A stretch of 64,000 nt of DNA from Pelomicrobium methylotrophicum (GTDB taxonomy: Bacteria > Pseudomonadota > Gammaproteobacteria > Burkholderiales > UBA6910). The position numbers and the translations under genes are program-made. Positions 30,426 to 39,860 of this stretch are shown here, in pieces (positions within the stretch are counted from its first letter, which is position 1; the number at the start of each line of letters is the position of its first letter). The DNA lies in assembly GCF_008014345.1 (NCBI RefSeq), contig NZ_VPFL01000011.1, positions 44,139-108,138 on the forward strand, in the 5' to 3' direction. The notes under the pieces are model-generated. The model did not search any database. It was not told where the DNA came from and worked only from the letters and a program-made list of their open reading frames with translations.

Positions 30426-32867
30426 ATGAACGAGACTGCGACTGCGAGCGGGATGACCGGCCCCCTTTCCCCTGAGGAGCTTCGGTGCATCGACGCCTAC
30501 TGGCGCGCCGCCAATTACCTTTCGGTGGGCCAGATCTATCTTTACGACAACCCGCTGCTGAAGGCGCCGCTCGAGCCCGCCCATATCAAACGCCGACTGC
30601 TGGGCCACTGGGGCACCGCGCCGGGGCTCAACTTCATCTACGCGCATCTCAACCGGGTGATCCGCGTCCATGACCTGGACATGATCTTCGTCTGCGGGCC
30701 CGGCCACGGGGGACCGGCGCTTGCCGCCAACACCTGGCTCGAGGGCACTTACAGCGAGCTCTGTCCGACCCTCACCCAGGACGAGGAGGGGATGAAGCGG
30801 CTGTTCCGGCAATTTTCTTTCCCCGGCGGGATCGGCAGCCACGCGACGCCCGAGATCCCCGGCTCTATCCATGAAGGCGGCGAGCTGGGCTACGCGCTGG
30901 CCCATGCCTTCGGCGCCGCCTTCGACAACCCCGACCTGATCGTGGCCTGCGTGGTAGGAGACGGGGAAGCAGAGACGGGACCGCTCGCCACTGCCTGGCA
31001 TTCCAACAAATTCTTGAATCCCGCCCGCGATGGTGCGGTGCTGCCGATCCTGCACCTGAATGGTTACAAGATCGCCAACCCCACGGTGCTCGCGCGCATC
31101 CCGCGGCTGGAGCTGGCAGCTCTTATGAGCGGCTACGGCTACGCGCCGCACTTCGTCGAAGGCAGCGACCCCAAGACCATGCACCAGCGAATGGCGGCCA
31201 CCCTGGATGCGGTCATCGCCGAGATCCGGTCCATCCAGCGGGAAGCCCGGGAACGCGGTGCCGTGCAGCGGCCCCGCTGGCCGATGATCGTGCTGGCGAC
31301 CCCCAAGGGCTGGACCGGCCCCACGGAAGTGGACGGAAAGCGCACCGAGGGCAGCTGGCGTTCCCATCAAGTTCCGCTCGCCAACCTGAGAGAGATTCCG
31401 GCGCATATGAAACAGTTGGAGGCCTGGCTGAAGAGCTACCGGCCCGAGGAACTCTTCGATCAGGACGGTCGGCCCAGACCAGAGCTGTTGGCGCAGGTGC
31501 CCAAGGGCCAGCGTCGCATGGGGGCCAATCCCCACGCCAACGGAGGGCTCCTGCTTAAGCCGCTGCGGCTTCCGGACTTCCGGGACTATGCGGTGGATGT
31601 CCCCAAGCCCGGGCAGACGGTGGCGGAAGCGACCCGGGTGATGGGCCGCTACCTGCGCGACGTGATGAAATTGAACGGCGAGGCGCGCAACTTCCGCGTC
31701 TTCGGGCCCGATGAGACCGCTTCCAACCGGCTCGACGCCCTGTTCGAGACGACCAGCCGCGCGTGGATGGCCCAGACCCTGCCGGAAGACGAGCATCTCG
31801 CCCCTGACGGGCGGGTGATGGAAATCCTCTCCGAGCATACCTGCCAGGGATGGCTGGAGGGCTACCTCCTCACCGGACGTCACGGGCTGTTTTCCAGCTA
31901 TGAGGCGTTCATCCACATCGTGGATTCCATGTTCAATCAACACGCCAAGTGGCTCAAGGTGGCCAAGGAAATCCCCTGGCGGCGTCCCATCGCCTCCCTC
32001 AACATCCTGCTCACCTCCCACGTGTGGCGCCAGGACCACAACGGGTTCTCCCACCAGGACCCGGGCTTTATTGACCTGGTGATGAACAAGAAGGCCGATA
32101 TCGTGCGCGTCTATCTGCCGCCGGACGCCAACACCTTGCTTGCCGTGACCGAGCGCTGTCTCGAAAGCCGTAACCTTGTGAACGTGATCGTCGCCGGCAA
32201 GCAGCCCGCGCCCCAGTGGCTGGACATGGACGCGGCGGTGAAGCATGTGGCGGGTGGGATCGGTATCTGGGCCTGGGCGAGCAACGACCAGGGGTCGGAA
32301 CCCGACGTGGTCATGGCCTGCGCCGGCGACGTGCCAACCCTGGAGACCCTGGCGGCCGTGACCTTGCTGCGCCAGTACGTACCCGAGCTGAAAGTGCGGG
32401 TGGTGAACGTAGTGGACTTGATGACGTTGCAGCCCCGGGAGGAACATCCCCACGGCTTGTCCGACCGGGAGTTCGACAACCTCTTCACCACCGACAAACC
32501 CATCATCTTCGCCTACCACGGCTATCCCTGGCTCATCCACCGGCTCACCTACCGGCGCACCAACCACAAGAACCTCCACGTGCGCGGCTACAAGGAGGAA
32601 GGAACCACCACGACGCCCTTCGACATGGCGGTGCGCAACGACCTGGACCGCTTCCACCTGGCGATGGACGTGATCGACCGGGTGCCCAGGCTGGGCTATG
32701 CCGCGGCCTACGCCAAGCAGGCGCTGCGGGACAAGCTCATCGATCACCGCCATTACATCGAGCGCTACGGCGAGGACATGCCGGAGATCCTCGAGTGGCG
32801 GTGGCCGGACCGAGCGGCGTTTCGCCGAAAGGTCCAAGGCAGCGCGAATAGAACTTATTCAACCTGA
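30426..32867 (+). CDS. xfp: Phosphoketolase (xylulose-5-P / fructose-6-P)
   Basis: An 813-residue thiamine-diphosphate enzyme that splits xylulose-5-phosphate or fructose-6-phosphate with phosphate to acetyl-phosphate and an aldose phosphate. Characteristic motifs include [11 protein letters not shown] near residue 90 and [19 protein letters not shown], the TPP-binding site. The start ATG 30426 is preferred because AAGGAAGG lies upstream; a frame start at 30360 is less likely. Acetate kinase, encoded 1.1 kb downstream, would turn acetyl-phosphate into ATP without phosphotransacetylase. Confidence 0.96.
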   Translation: MNETATASGMTGPLSPEELRCIDAYWRAANYLSVGQIYLYDNPLLKAPLEPAHIKRRLLGHWGTAPGLNFIYAHLNRVIRVHDLDMIFVCGPGHGGPALAANTWLEGTYSELCPTLTQDEEGMKRLFRQFSFPGGIGSHATPEIPGSIHEGGELGYALAHAFGAAFDNPDLIVACVVGDGEAETGPLATAWHSNKFLNPARDGAVLPILHLNGYKIANPTVLARIPRLELAALMSGYGYAPHFVEGSDPKTMHQRMAATLDAVIAEIRSIQREARERGAVQRPRWPMIVLATPKGWTGPTEVDGKRTEGSWRSHQVPLANLREIPAHMKQLEAWLKSYRPEELFDQDGRPRPELLAQVPKGQRRMGANPHANGGLLLKPLRLPDFRDYAVDVPKPGQTVAEATRVMGRYLRDVMKLNGEARNFRVFGPDETASNRLDALFETTSRAWMAQTLPEDEHLAPDGRVMEILSEHTCQGWLEGYLLTGRHGLFSSYEAFIHIVDSMFNQHAKWLKVAKEIPWRRPIASLNILLTSHVWRQDHNGFSHQDPGFIDLVMNKKADIVRVYLPPDANTLLAVTERCLESRNLVNVIVAGKQPAPQWLDMDAAVKHVAGGIGIWAWASNDQGSEPDVVMACAGDVPTLETLAAVTLLRQYVPELKVRVVNVVDLMTLQPREEHPHGLSDREFDNLFTTDKPIIFAYHGYPWLIHRLTYRRTNHKNLHVRGYKEEGTTTTPFDMAVRNDLDRFHLAMDVIDRVPRLGYAAAYAKQALRDKLIDHRHYIERYGEDMPEILEWRWPDRAAFRRKVQGSANRTYST

Positions 32868-32924
32868 TGTCCCCTCCCTCCTTCCCGCAACTCAGGGCAG
32901 CGCTGGTGTCGAATTGCAGGGGCG

Positions 32925-32965
32925 TTGATTTAAATCAAAGCCGCGCACGCGAAGCGGGCTAAAGT
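32925..32965 (+). promoter_or_regulatory. FNR-type promoter upstream of the STAS gene
   Basis: TTGATTTAAATCAA at 32925-32938 matches the FNR/ANR consensus. TAAAGT at 32960-32965 fits a -10 with a start near 32972, placing the box near -40.5, a class II activator position. It reads toward the STAS-domain gene at 33047. Confidence 0.7.
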
Positions 32966-33046
32966 TGCACTCGAAAGGCTCATATCTCCGCTTGGCGCGT
33001 GCGGTAGGCTCTTTCGGGCCGGGCGAGCGCACTCAAGGAGGCGACC

Positions 33047-33415
33047 ATGGAACCGTCAGTCAGTTGCTTTTACAGGGCGAATTCCATCACGCTGCGCGTC
33101 ACGGGTGCCTTCAACCGTCAAGCGGGCGTTGACTGCATGGCTGCCTATGACCGCGTTCCCTGCGCATGGCGGAAGCAGCTCATCGTAATCTTGGACCGAG
33201 TGGACAAGGTGGAGGGAAGCGCACTGGAGGCGCTGCTCTATTTCTGCGAGCGATCGCTCAATCCGCACAGGGAGATTCGTCTTGTCCAGTGCGATCCTCT
33301 GGTGACGCAGGTTTTGCGCGGGGCAGGGCTGCAGGCGTATTACAGCATCCACGAGGAACCATTACGCCGCGGCGGGACGACTACGCTATGGCCGTCCCAG
33401 GTCGGGCAAGGATAG
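33047..33415 (+). CDS. STAS-domain protein
   Basis: A 122-residue single-domain protein resembling anti-sigma-factor antagonist/STAS folds: ITLRVTGAFNRQAG as the first strand, IVILDRVDKVEGSALEALLYF in the loop that in antagonists carries the phosphorylated Ser, and VLRGAGLQAYYSIH at the end. The Ser in EGSALEALL is at the usual site. A GGAGG ribosome-binding site precedes ATG 33047. No partner sigma or kinase gene is adjacent. FNR-box control is likely. Confidence 0.72.
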   Translation: MEPSVSCFYRANSITLRVTGAFNRQAGVDCMAAYDRVPCAWRKQLIVILDRVDKVEGSALEALLYFCERSLNPHREIRLVQCDPLVTQVLRGAGLQAYYSIHEEPLRRGGTTTLWPSQVGQG

Positions 33416-33458
33416 TCAGGGGAAACAGGCTGCACGGTGGAATGGCGAGCTCAGCATC

Positions 33459-33565
33459 ATGGGCATCCATGAAGTCATGGCTTCGAGTATTTGATTCTGG
33501 GCAGCATTGCGGAAGGCGCCATTCGGCGTGCGGGCATTCCCGTGCTACTGATTCAGGTCAAGTGA
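33459..33565 (+). pseudogene. Universal stress protein (UspA) remnant, C-terminal end
   Basis: The frame ending at TGA 33563-33565 encodes SHGFEYLILGSIAEGAIRRA and then GIPVLLIQVK, matching the UspA C-terminal nucleotide-binding loop (GSxxxxxxR then PVLxV). The preceding ELSIMGIH (like the DLIVMGTHG block) is in another frame, with an in-frame TGA at 33470, so the gene is frameshifted and lacks its N-terminal part. It directly follows the STAS gene. Confidence 0.7.
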
Positions 33566-33976
33566 CCGGATGCACCAGGCTTCACAAACCCGACATCGGT
33601 GAACAAAACCTGTAGGCCTTGACCGATATGACGGCTGGCTATAGCGCCTGCTGTCCTGTCCACGGCACGAACCCGGTGACCCGCCCCCACACGGAAAAGG
33701 AAGCGCATCGGGCTCCAAAGTGGGTTTGAGCGCCGGTCACGAACTGGGGACGCCCGCCTTGCTTTCATGCAAGTCCTTCCCCGTAACTTCGTATAATTCC
33801 ATTATTGACCGTCTTGCTTACTCAGGGAGACCAGCTTTGCCTTCGCCCTTGGGCCGCTATCAAGCACCGATTGACCAAAACCGGGCCCACGGGCCGATGG
33901 CCACGGTTTTCGTCTACCCGGTGAGCCGCGCCGCCTCTACCGGGATTGCCTGTCTGCTCCCTCGCGCGCAATCGGC
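33566..33976. other. Intergenic region before ackA, no gene recognised
   Basis: No convincing coding frame. A TATAAT hexamer occurs at 33792-33797 but no good -35 at standard spacing was found. A 71-codon minus-strand frame across 33553-33768 has no recognisable domain. Confidence 0.4.
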
Positions 33977-35176
33977 TTGAGCTGCGTGAACGACCACGTA
34001 CTCGTCATCAACGCGGGCTCGTCCAGCATCAAGTTCGCCGTCTATCCCGCGAACGGGGATTGGAAGAACCCCTACCGCGTGCGCGGCGAGCTCGAGGGGA
34101 TCGGCCACGCGCCCCGACTGCACGCCAGGACGTCGGAAGGCCTGCTGGCGCAAGAGCAGGCGCCGCTTTCCTGCAATAGCCCCTCTTTTGGACCGCAAGA
34201 GGCGGTGACCTTCCTGGTGGAGTGGCTGCGTCAAAACCTGGGTCACCACCGGCTGGTGGCTGCCGGCCACCGGGTCGTCCATGGAGGAGAGCGCTTCTCG
34301 GCGCCGGTGATCGTCACGCCTGAAGTGATGGATTGTCTCCAGCAGCTCGTGCCTCTTGCCCGCCTGCACGAGCCCTGGGAGCTGGAAGCGATCCGGGCCC
34401 TGGCGCGGGCGCGGCCGGACCTGCACCAGGTCGCCTGTTTCGATACCGCGTTCCACTGCACCCTGCCGGACGTGGAGCAGCGTTTTGCCCTTCCGCGCCA
34501 GCTCCACGACGAGGGAGTGAAGCGCTACGGCTTTCACGGCCTCTCCTACGAATATGCCGCCCACATGCTGCCGGCCTTGGTGGGCGAGCGGGCGCTGGGC
34601 AGGGTCGTGGTGGCCCATCTCGGCAACGGCGCCAGCCTGTGCGCCATGCGCGAGCTGAAGAGTGTTGCCACCACCATGGGCTTCACGGTCCTGGACGGCT
34701 TGGTGATGGGCACCCGCCCGGGGGCCTTGGACCCTGGAGTGCTCCTGTACCTGATTCAGGAAAAGAACATGACGGTCCAGCAGGTGAGCGATCTTCTCCA
34801 TTTCCGCTCCGGCTTGCTCGGCGTCTCGGGCTTAAGCCACGACATGCGGGCGCTTCTGGCGAGCGGCGACCCACGTGCCAAAGAAGCCGTGGACCTTTTC
34901 GTCTATCGGGCGGTGCGGGAGGTGGGTTCCCTCGTGGCCGCTCTGGGCGGGCTGGACGTGCTCGCCTTCACCGGAGGCATCGGCGAGCGCGCGCCCGAGA
35001 TCCGGGCGCGCATCTGCGCGAAGCTCGCCTGGCTGAGGATCGACCTGGACCGGGATGCCAACCGCGCGGGAGCACCCATTGTGAGCGCTGCGGGCAGCCG
35101 CATTCCGGTGTGCGTCATCCACTGCAACGAAGAACTCGCCATCGCCCGCCACACCTGCCGGCTCTTGCAGCTGTAG
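33977..35176 (+). CDS. ackA: Acetate kinase
   Basis: A 399-residue ASKHA-fold kinase interconverting acetyl-phosphate + ADP and acetate + ATP. The N-terminal VLVINAGSSSIKF phosphate-binding motif and AHLGNGASLCAM and FTGGIGERAP signatures are clear. The start is uncertain: TTG 33977 gives the full ORF, GTG 33986 (VNDHVLV) is more natural but neither has a strong ribosome-binding site. It completes the phosphoketolase route encoded upstream. Confidence 0.93.
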   Translation: MSCVNDHVLVINAGSSSIKFAVYPANGDWKNPYRVRGELEGIGHAPRLHARTSEGLLAQEQAPLSCNSPSFGPQEAVTFLVEWLRQNLGHHRLVAAGHRVVHGGERFSAPVIVTPEVMDCLQQLVPLARLHEPWELEAIRALARARPDLHQVACFDTAFHCTLPDVEQRFALPRQLHDEGVKRYGFHGLSYEYAAHMLPALVGERALGRVVVAHLGNGASLCAMRELKSVATTMGFTVLDGLVMGTRPGALDPGVLLYLIQEKNMTVQQVSDLLHFRSGLLGVSGLSHDMRALLASGDPRAKEAVDLFVYRAVREVGSLVAALGGLDVLAFTGGIGERAPEIRARICAKLAWLRIDLDRDANRAGAPIVSAAGSRIPVCVIHCNEELAIARHTCRLLQL

Positions 35177-35267
35177 GGCCCGATCGCCCCGAAGGTTGCC
35201 CAAAGCAGGTCTGCTCCTTGCCCTGTACTCGGTACGCCCAGAGCGGCTCTTTTTGCGAGATGCTGGC

Positions 35268-35510
35268 CTATAACCTGCTGTTTCGATGGTTTCTGGACGG
35301 GAATCCGAAGGGGCGGATGAGTGGGGTGACGCGGGCCTGGGCGGCGAAGCGGCCCTCGATCGCCTCGAAAAATTCGACTCGTTCCTCTGGCCGCTTCAGG
35401 CGCCGAACCGCTGGCAGCAGCACGGTGGTCACCATGGCGACGCCGCCGATCCAGAAGACGACTCCGAGGACGTGCAGCACCCGGGCGATTGCGAGCGGCT
35501 CGATACTCAT
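35268..35510 (-). pseudogene. Truncated CopD/DUF2269-like membrane protein
   Basis: The 80-residue product starts MSIEPLAIARVLHVLGVVFW and keeps a first helix plus VTTVLLPAVRRL and FEAIEGRFAAQARVT, a pattern seen in four-helix proteins of about 150 residues. After QARVT the expected second helix is replaced by an unrelated polar tail (RPFGFPSRNHRNSRL), so the 3' part appears deleted. The start overlaps the nnrS stop (ATGA). A short functional form cannot be excluded. Confidence 0.6.
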
Positions 35511-36709
35511 CCCGGCCGCCCGTCCGCCCGGGGGAGGAAGTACAACGGAACATAACGCCAAGCCCAAGCGCCGAACGCGGCAAGCCACAGCAACGCCGCT
35601 GCCGGCATCAGCCACGGGGTCTGGGAGACAAGGTCCGCCGCCACCCGTACCGCCGCCGTCGTTAGGACCCCCAAGAAGCAGGCGAAGGTGAGCCGATCCG
35701 CCACCAGGGGCCGGCCCGAATGGCCGAGGGAAACGCGCGAGACCATAGCGAGCAGCATGGCCGAAAAGTAGCCGATCGCAAGCAGGTGTAACGGCGCAAG
35801 CCCCAGCATCGCCTGTCCCCCGAGCCATGCCAGACTCTGGACTCCATGCAACGCAAGCGCCAGCGCCAGCATGGCAAAGGCGATGTGCAGCATGGAAAGC
35901 AGCGGCACGCCAAGGCTGCGCCAGCCGCGCCATGCAACCAGCAGGTAGAGTACCACGACCAGCATCAGGCCGTCCGGCAGCCAGGTCCAGGCCACAAGCC
36001 CTGCAAGCTGCAATGTGCCGTGGGCCACCGACGCCGTGGTAAAGAGCGGCACGCTCCAGACCGGTCGCACGACTTGATAGGCGGGAAGCACCCGGCTGGA
36101 GAAGAACGGAATCATGCGGTGGCTCACATTGAAGAACAAGGGCAGAAGAAAAAACCATACGGCCCCGGTGCGGGAAAGCTCGGCAAAGAACGCCTCCGCA
36201 CCCAGAAGCCACGCGAGATGGCTTACGCCGAGAAAGAAACCGACAGCGGTCAACGCCAGCATGGTGAACGGATAGCGTCCGCCCGGCCGTGCGGAGCGGC
36301 GCACCAGGTTGTAGAGACCGCTCCATGCCAGCGCCCAGCCGGCCAGCCCGAGCATCGCACCCAGGCGCAGAAAAGCGCTTCCCGCTGCCGCGCCGACGTA
36401 GGTCGTGAGCGCCCCTGCGAGCATCAACCCCGCCGCCGGGACGTAGCAGCCCTGGGAAATGCGCCCCTCGCCCAGCCAATTGGGCACTGCGGTCATCAGG
36501 AAGCCAAAGATGAAAAACGGAAACACGCCGTAGAGCATGAGATATGCGTGCAGCCATCCTGGCGGCGCACTCCAGGACAGCGGCGGGAACCAGCCGCCAT
36601 AGCGTCCGCCGAGGTCCAGCATCCACCAGACCGTCGCCGCCAGGAGCTGAATGACCCCGGCGAAGAACCAGGTGCGGTGGGGCGCAGCGGTGAGGTGCAG
36701 CGAGCTCAT
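35507..36709 (-). CDS. nnrS: NnrS family heme-copper membrane protein
   Basis: A 400-residue protein with about twelve helices, family NnrS, which is induced by nitric oxide and alleviates nitrosative stress in denitrifiers. Conserved histidines occur in WLHAYLMLYG, FNVSHRMIPFFSS and LHLLAIGYFSAMLLAM, followed by SRVSLGHSGRPL. The gene is divergent from the radical SAM-ubi operon, and the shared 285-bp region holds an FNR box; a TAGAAT at 36751-36746 could be its own -10. Confidence 0.9.
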   Translation of the reverse strand: MSSLHLTAAPHRTWFFAGVIQLLAATVWWMLDLGGRYGGWFPPLSWSAPPGWLHAYLMLYGVFPFFIFGFLMTAVPNWLGEGRISQGCYVPAAGLMLAGALTTYVGAAAGSAFLRLGAMLGLAGWALAWSGLYNLVRRSARPGGRYPFTMLALTAVGFFLGVSHLAWLLGAEAFFAELSRTGAVWFFLLPLFFNVSHRMIPFFSSRVLPAYQVVRPVWSVPLFTTASVAHGTLQLAGLVAWTWLPDGLMLVVVLYLLVAWRGWRSLGVPLLSMLHIAFAMLALALALHGVQSLAWLGGQAMLGLAPLHLLAIGYFSAMLLAMVSRVSLGHSGRPLVADRLTFACFLGVLTTAAVRVAADLVSQTPWLMPAAALLWLAAFGAWAWRYVPLYFLPRADGRPG

Positions 36710-36787
36710 GCGAGAAGCGCCGGTGCAGTGCCAGGAATCAGTTTTATTCTAGCCGCTGGCGCTCTGTGCAAGGCCGTCTTGCCGCAT

Positions 36788-36909
36788 CGATTCTTTTGAT
36801 CGAGATCAAAGAAGCGCGAGATTCCTTTGGCTAGTCTCTGCGTTCGACCACAGGAAGTACCGCCGGAAGCGATCAGGCGCAACGGCGCCTGAACCGCTCG
36901 ACGCCGCTG
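36788..36909 (+). repeat. Duplicated FNR-promoter module, copy B
   Basis: Matches 26490-26653 but lacks the 41-bp insert. It covers the FNR box, the putative core promoter and about 65 nt of leader with the conserved palindromic GGCGCAACGGCGCC. Located between nnrS (minus) and the radical SAM gene (plus). Confidence 0.85.
36796..36837 (+). promoter_or_regulatory. Class II FNR promoter of the radical SAM-ubiU-ubiV-ubiT operon
   Basis: TTGATCGAGATCAA (36796-36809) is an exact FNR consensus. TAGTCT at 36832-36837 is a plausible -10 giving a start near 36844, which places the box at -41.5. The leader is then about 150 nt. Confidence 0.72.
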
Positions 36910-36993
36910 CACTGTTGTTTGGGCGTGTGGCCGGCGTCGTCATCCCCTCAGCGTCCTCGGAGCTTGCGCAGAACGGAAACGGCACGACGTCGC

Positions 36994-38853
36994 ATGCGAC
37001 TGCTGCTCATCAACCCGCGCTATCCGGAAAGCTTCTGGAGCTTCCGCTGGGCCGTGGACCGAGTGCTGCCCGGCAAGCGCGCCATCAACCCTCCCCTGGG
37101 GCTTGCCACCTTGGCCGCCCTCACGCCCGCCCATTGGGATGTGACCATCGTCGACGAGAACGTGGAGCCGCTGCCGCTCGCCCCCGAGGCGGACTTGATC
37201 GGCATCGCCGGCATGGGCGTGCAGTTCGCCCGCCAACAGGAGTTGCTGCGCTACTACCGCGCCGCCGGCTACCGCACGGTGGTGGGCGGAAGCTACGCCT
37301 CCCTGGTGCCGGAGCGCTACCTAGACCTCGCCGACAGCGTGGTGGCAGGCGAAGCGGAGTACATCTGGCCCCGTTTCTGCGCCGACCTGGAAGCAGGAAG
37401 GCCCCAGCGTCTGTACCGCGAGACCGGTGTGGTGGATCTCCGGGATTCGCCGACGCCACGCTTCGACCTGCTGAAACTTGAGCGCTACACCACCGCCACA
37501 CTGCAGGTATCACGCGGTTGCCCGTACCAGTGCGAGTTCTGCGACATCATCGTCATGTTCGGCCGCAAACCCCGCTACAAGGGCCTCGACCAAGTGGAGC
37601 CGGAGCTCGACGCGCTGCGCGGCCAAGGAGCGCGCAACCTGTTCTTCGTCGACGACAACCTGATCGGCCACCGGGCGCTCGCGCGCGAGCTGCTCCGGCA
37701 CCTGATCGACTACCAGGCACGCCACCGCTACCGTTTCCGTTTCGGCGCACAAGTCTCGCTCAACGTGGCCCAGGACCCGGCGCTGCTGCGTCTGCTGCGG
37801 GAAGCGGGGTTCACCTGGGTGTTCATCGGCATCGAATCGCCCGATCCGGCAGCGCTCAAGGAGATCCGCAAGACCCAGAACACCCACGAGGACATCCTCA
37901 CCTCGATCCGGCGCATCTACGCCCACGGCATCGACGTGCTGGGCGGCTTCATCGTCGGCTTCGATGCTGATACGCCCGAAACCTTCGAGCATCAGTATCG
38001 GTTCATCACCGAAGCCGGCATCCAGGCGGCGATGGTGGGCCTGCTCACCGCGTTGCCGAAAACCCCCCTTCACGCGCGGCTCCTGGCCGAGGGCCGGCTG
38101 CGGGAAGGCATGAACGAAGTGGACAACACCCGCCCAGCCACCAACGTGGTGCCGAAGGGAATGAGTTACGAAGAGCTGATCGAAGGCTACCAGATGCTCT
38201 ACCGCCGGCTGCTCTCCGACGCGGCAATCGCCCGCCGTGTGACGAACAAGCTCGCCCACATGGCCGCGCCCGTCTACGGCGGCGAGTACGGTCCTTTCCA
38301 GCAGATCGGAATCGTGGTGCGCCTCCTCATCCGCGGCGTCCTGCCTGGTGGACTCAAGCGCAGCGTATGGTTCTTGCGCAGCCTGCCGTGGACAGCGCCC
38401 AAAAAACTGCCGCTTGCCGTCGTCGATTGGATCTGCGCACTCTCAATGCGGGCATTTGTCGAGCGGCGTTTCCCAGAGGCCATAGCGCCCATCGCCCTGC
38501 AAACGCACTTTACGGCCATGCAGCGGGCGCTCAAGCGTCATCTCGCCCAGGGCCGCGCCAGGCTGGAGCTCAACCGCTCCCACCTGTCGTTGCGGCTCGA
38601 GGGGTGGCTCGACCGCCGCTTCTACCGGCGCGCGGCCCGCCACGCCCGGCGCATCCTGGGGCGCACGCCCTCCACCCTCACCCTGTACGTGAACCGCCTC
38701 CGGGGGGAAGAGCGGCCATGGTTCGACCGCTTCCTGCGGCGTCTCACCCGCTACGGCGACCGGGTGCGGGTAGTGGTGGGCGAAGCGGCGCGGGGCTGCA
38801 TCGAGATCGATTCGTCGGTATTCCACCTGGCGCTGGAGCCGGCCTCCCGATAG
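36994..38853 (+). CDS. B12-binding-domain-type radical SAM protein (DUF4070)
   Basis: A 619-residue protein with an N-terminal cobalamin-binding-like Rossmann region (MRLLLINPRYP), a radical SAM core with CxxxCxxC at C176, C180 and C183 (RGCPYQCEFC), and a C-terminal DUF4070-type extension. The DxHxxG cobalamin base-off motif is not seen. It is the first gene of the FNR-linked operon, 4 nt before ubiU, suggesting a role in anaerobic quinone or lipoyl chemistry, but its substrate is unknown. ATG 36994 is preferred over the frame start at 36919. Confidence 0.85.
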   Translation: MRLLLINPRYPESFWSFRWAVDRVLPGKRAINPPLGLATLAALTPAHWDVTIVDENVEPLPLAPEADLIGIAGMGVQFARQQELLRYYRAAGYRTVVGGSYASLVPERYLDLADSVVAGEAEYIWPRFCADLEAGRPQRLYRETGVVDLRDSPTPRFDLLKLERYTTATLQVSRGCPYQCEFCDIIVMFGRKPRYKGLDQVEPELDALRGQGARNLFFVDDNLIGHRALARELLRHLIDYQARHRYRFRFGAQVSLNVAQDPALLRLLREAGFTWVFIGIESPDPAALKEIRKTQNTHEDILTSIRRIYAHGIDVLGGFIVGFDADTPETFEHQYRFITEAGIQAAMVGLLTALPKTPLHARLLAEGRLREGMNEVDNTRPATNVVPKGMSYEELIEGYQMLYRRLLSDAAIARRVTNKLAHMAAPVYGGEYGPFQQIGIVVRLLIRGVLPGGLKRSVWFLRSLPWTAPKKLPLAVVDWICALSMRAFVERRFPEAIAPIALQTHFTAMQRALKRHLAQGRARLELNRSHLSLRLEGWLDRRFYRRAARHARRILGRTPSTLTLYVNRLRGEERPWFDRFLRRLTRYGDRVRVVVGEAARGCIEIDSSVFHLALEPASR

Positions 38854-38857
38854 CGCG

Positions 38858-39853
38858 ATGGAGCTCGTCTGCCCCGCCGGCACTCTTCCCGCCCTCGAGG
38901 CGGCGGTGGACAACGGCGCCGACTGGGTCTACATCGGCTTTCGTGACGAGACCAACGCGCGCAACTTCGCCGGCCTCAACTTCGACCCGGCGGCGGCGCA
39001 CCAGGGCATCGCCTATGCCCATGCCCGCGGCGCGCGGGTGCTGGTGGCGATCAACACCTACCCGCAGCCGGCCCACTGGACCCGCTGGACGGCGGCCGTC
39101 GACCAGGCCGCGGCGCTGGAGGCGGACGCGGTGATCCTGGCTGACCTGGGACTCCTGCGCTACGCAGCGGCGACCCATCCGCAGCTGGCGCTGCACCTGT
39201 CGGTGCAGAGCTCCGCCACCAGCTACGAGGCGATCAACCTGTACCGCAAGCTGTTCGGCATCCGCCGGGCGGTGTTGCCGCGGGTGCTGTCGCTCGCCCA
39301 AGTGGCGCATGTGGTGGCCCACACCGACGTGCCCATCGAGGTCTTCGGTTTCGGCGGCTTGTGCGTCATGTTGGAAGGGCGCTGCTTCCTGTCGTCGTTC
39401 GTGACCGGCCAGTCGCCCAATACCGCGGGTGTATGCTCGCCGGCGCGATCGGTACGCTGGGCGCCCCGCGGCGACGGAATGGATACGCGTGTCGGTCCGG
39501 TGCTGGTGAATCGGTTCGGCCCTGGCGAAAAGGCCGGCTATCCAACCCTGTGCAAAGGCCGCTACGAGGTCGCCCGCCAGGTGTATTACCCCTTCGAAGA
39601 GCCGGTAAGCTTGAATACCCTAGAGCTGCTCCCGCAGCTTCTCGCCATGGGCGTGCGCGCCATCAAGCTGGAGGGGCGCCAGCGCAGCCCGGCGTACGTG
39701 GAAAGAATCACCCGCGTCTGGCGCGCGGCCATCGACACCTGCCGGCGTGACCCGACAGCGTACACGGTACGTCCAGAGTGGGTGCACGCACTCGCCGCAG
39801 TGTCCGAAGGCCAGCAGTGCACCCTCGGCGCCTACCACCGACCGTGGAAGTGA
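38858..39853 (+). CDS. ubiU: O2-independent ubiquinone hydroxylase subunit UbiU
   Basis: A 331-residue U32-family protein. With UbiV it hydroxylates the ubiquinone ring without oxygen. The four 4Fe-4S cysteines lie at C169, C176, C193 and C232, the same numbers as reported for E. coli UbiU. The start MELVCPAGTLPALEAAVDNG matches the family. It is 4 nt behind the radical SAM gene and 7 nt before ubiV. Presence implies ubiquinone synthesis during anoxic respiration. Confidence 0.95.
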   Translation: MELVCPAGTLPALEAAVDNGADWVYIGFRDETNARNFAGLNFDPAAAHQGIAYAHARGARVLVAINTYPQPAHWTRWTAAVDQAAALEADAVILADLGLLRYAAATHPQLALHLSVQSSATSYEAINLYRKLFGIRRAVLPRVLSLAQVAHVVAHTDVPIEVFGFGGLCVMLEGRCFLSSFVTGQSPNTAGVCSPARSVRWAPRGDGMDTRVGPVLVNRFGPGEKAGYPTLCKGRYEVARQVYYPFEEPVSLNTLELLPQLLAMGVRAIKLEGRQRSPAYVERITRVWRAAIDTCRRDPTAYTVRPEWVHALAAVSEGQQCTLGAYHRPWK

Positions 39854-39860
39854 GCGTGCC

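Noticed and set aside
30330..32837. 835-codon minus-strand frame
   Set aside because: Exact antisense of phosphoketolase; typical high-GC shadow with no recognisable domain.
33553..33768. 71-codon minus frame as a gene or transposase fragment
   Set aside because: No recognised domain, and it overlaps the UspA remnant; left unassigned.
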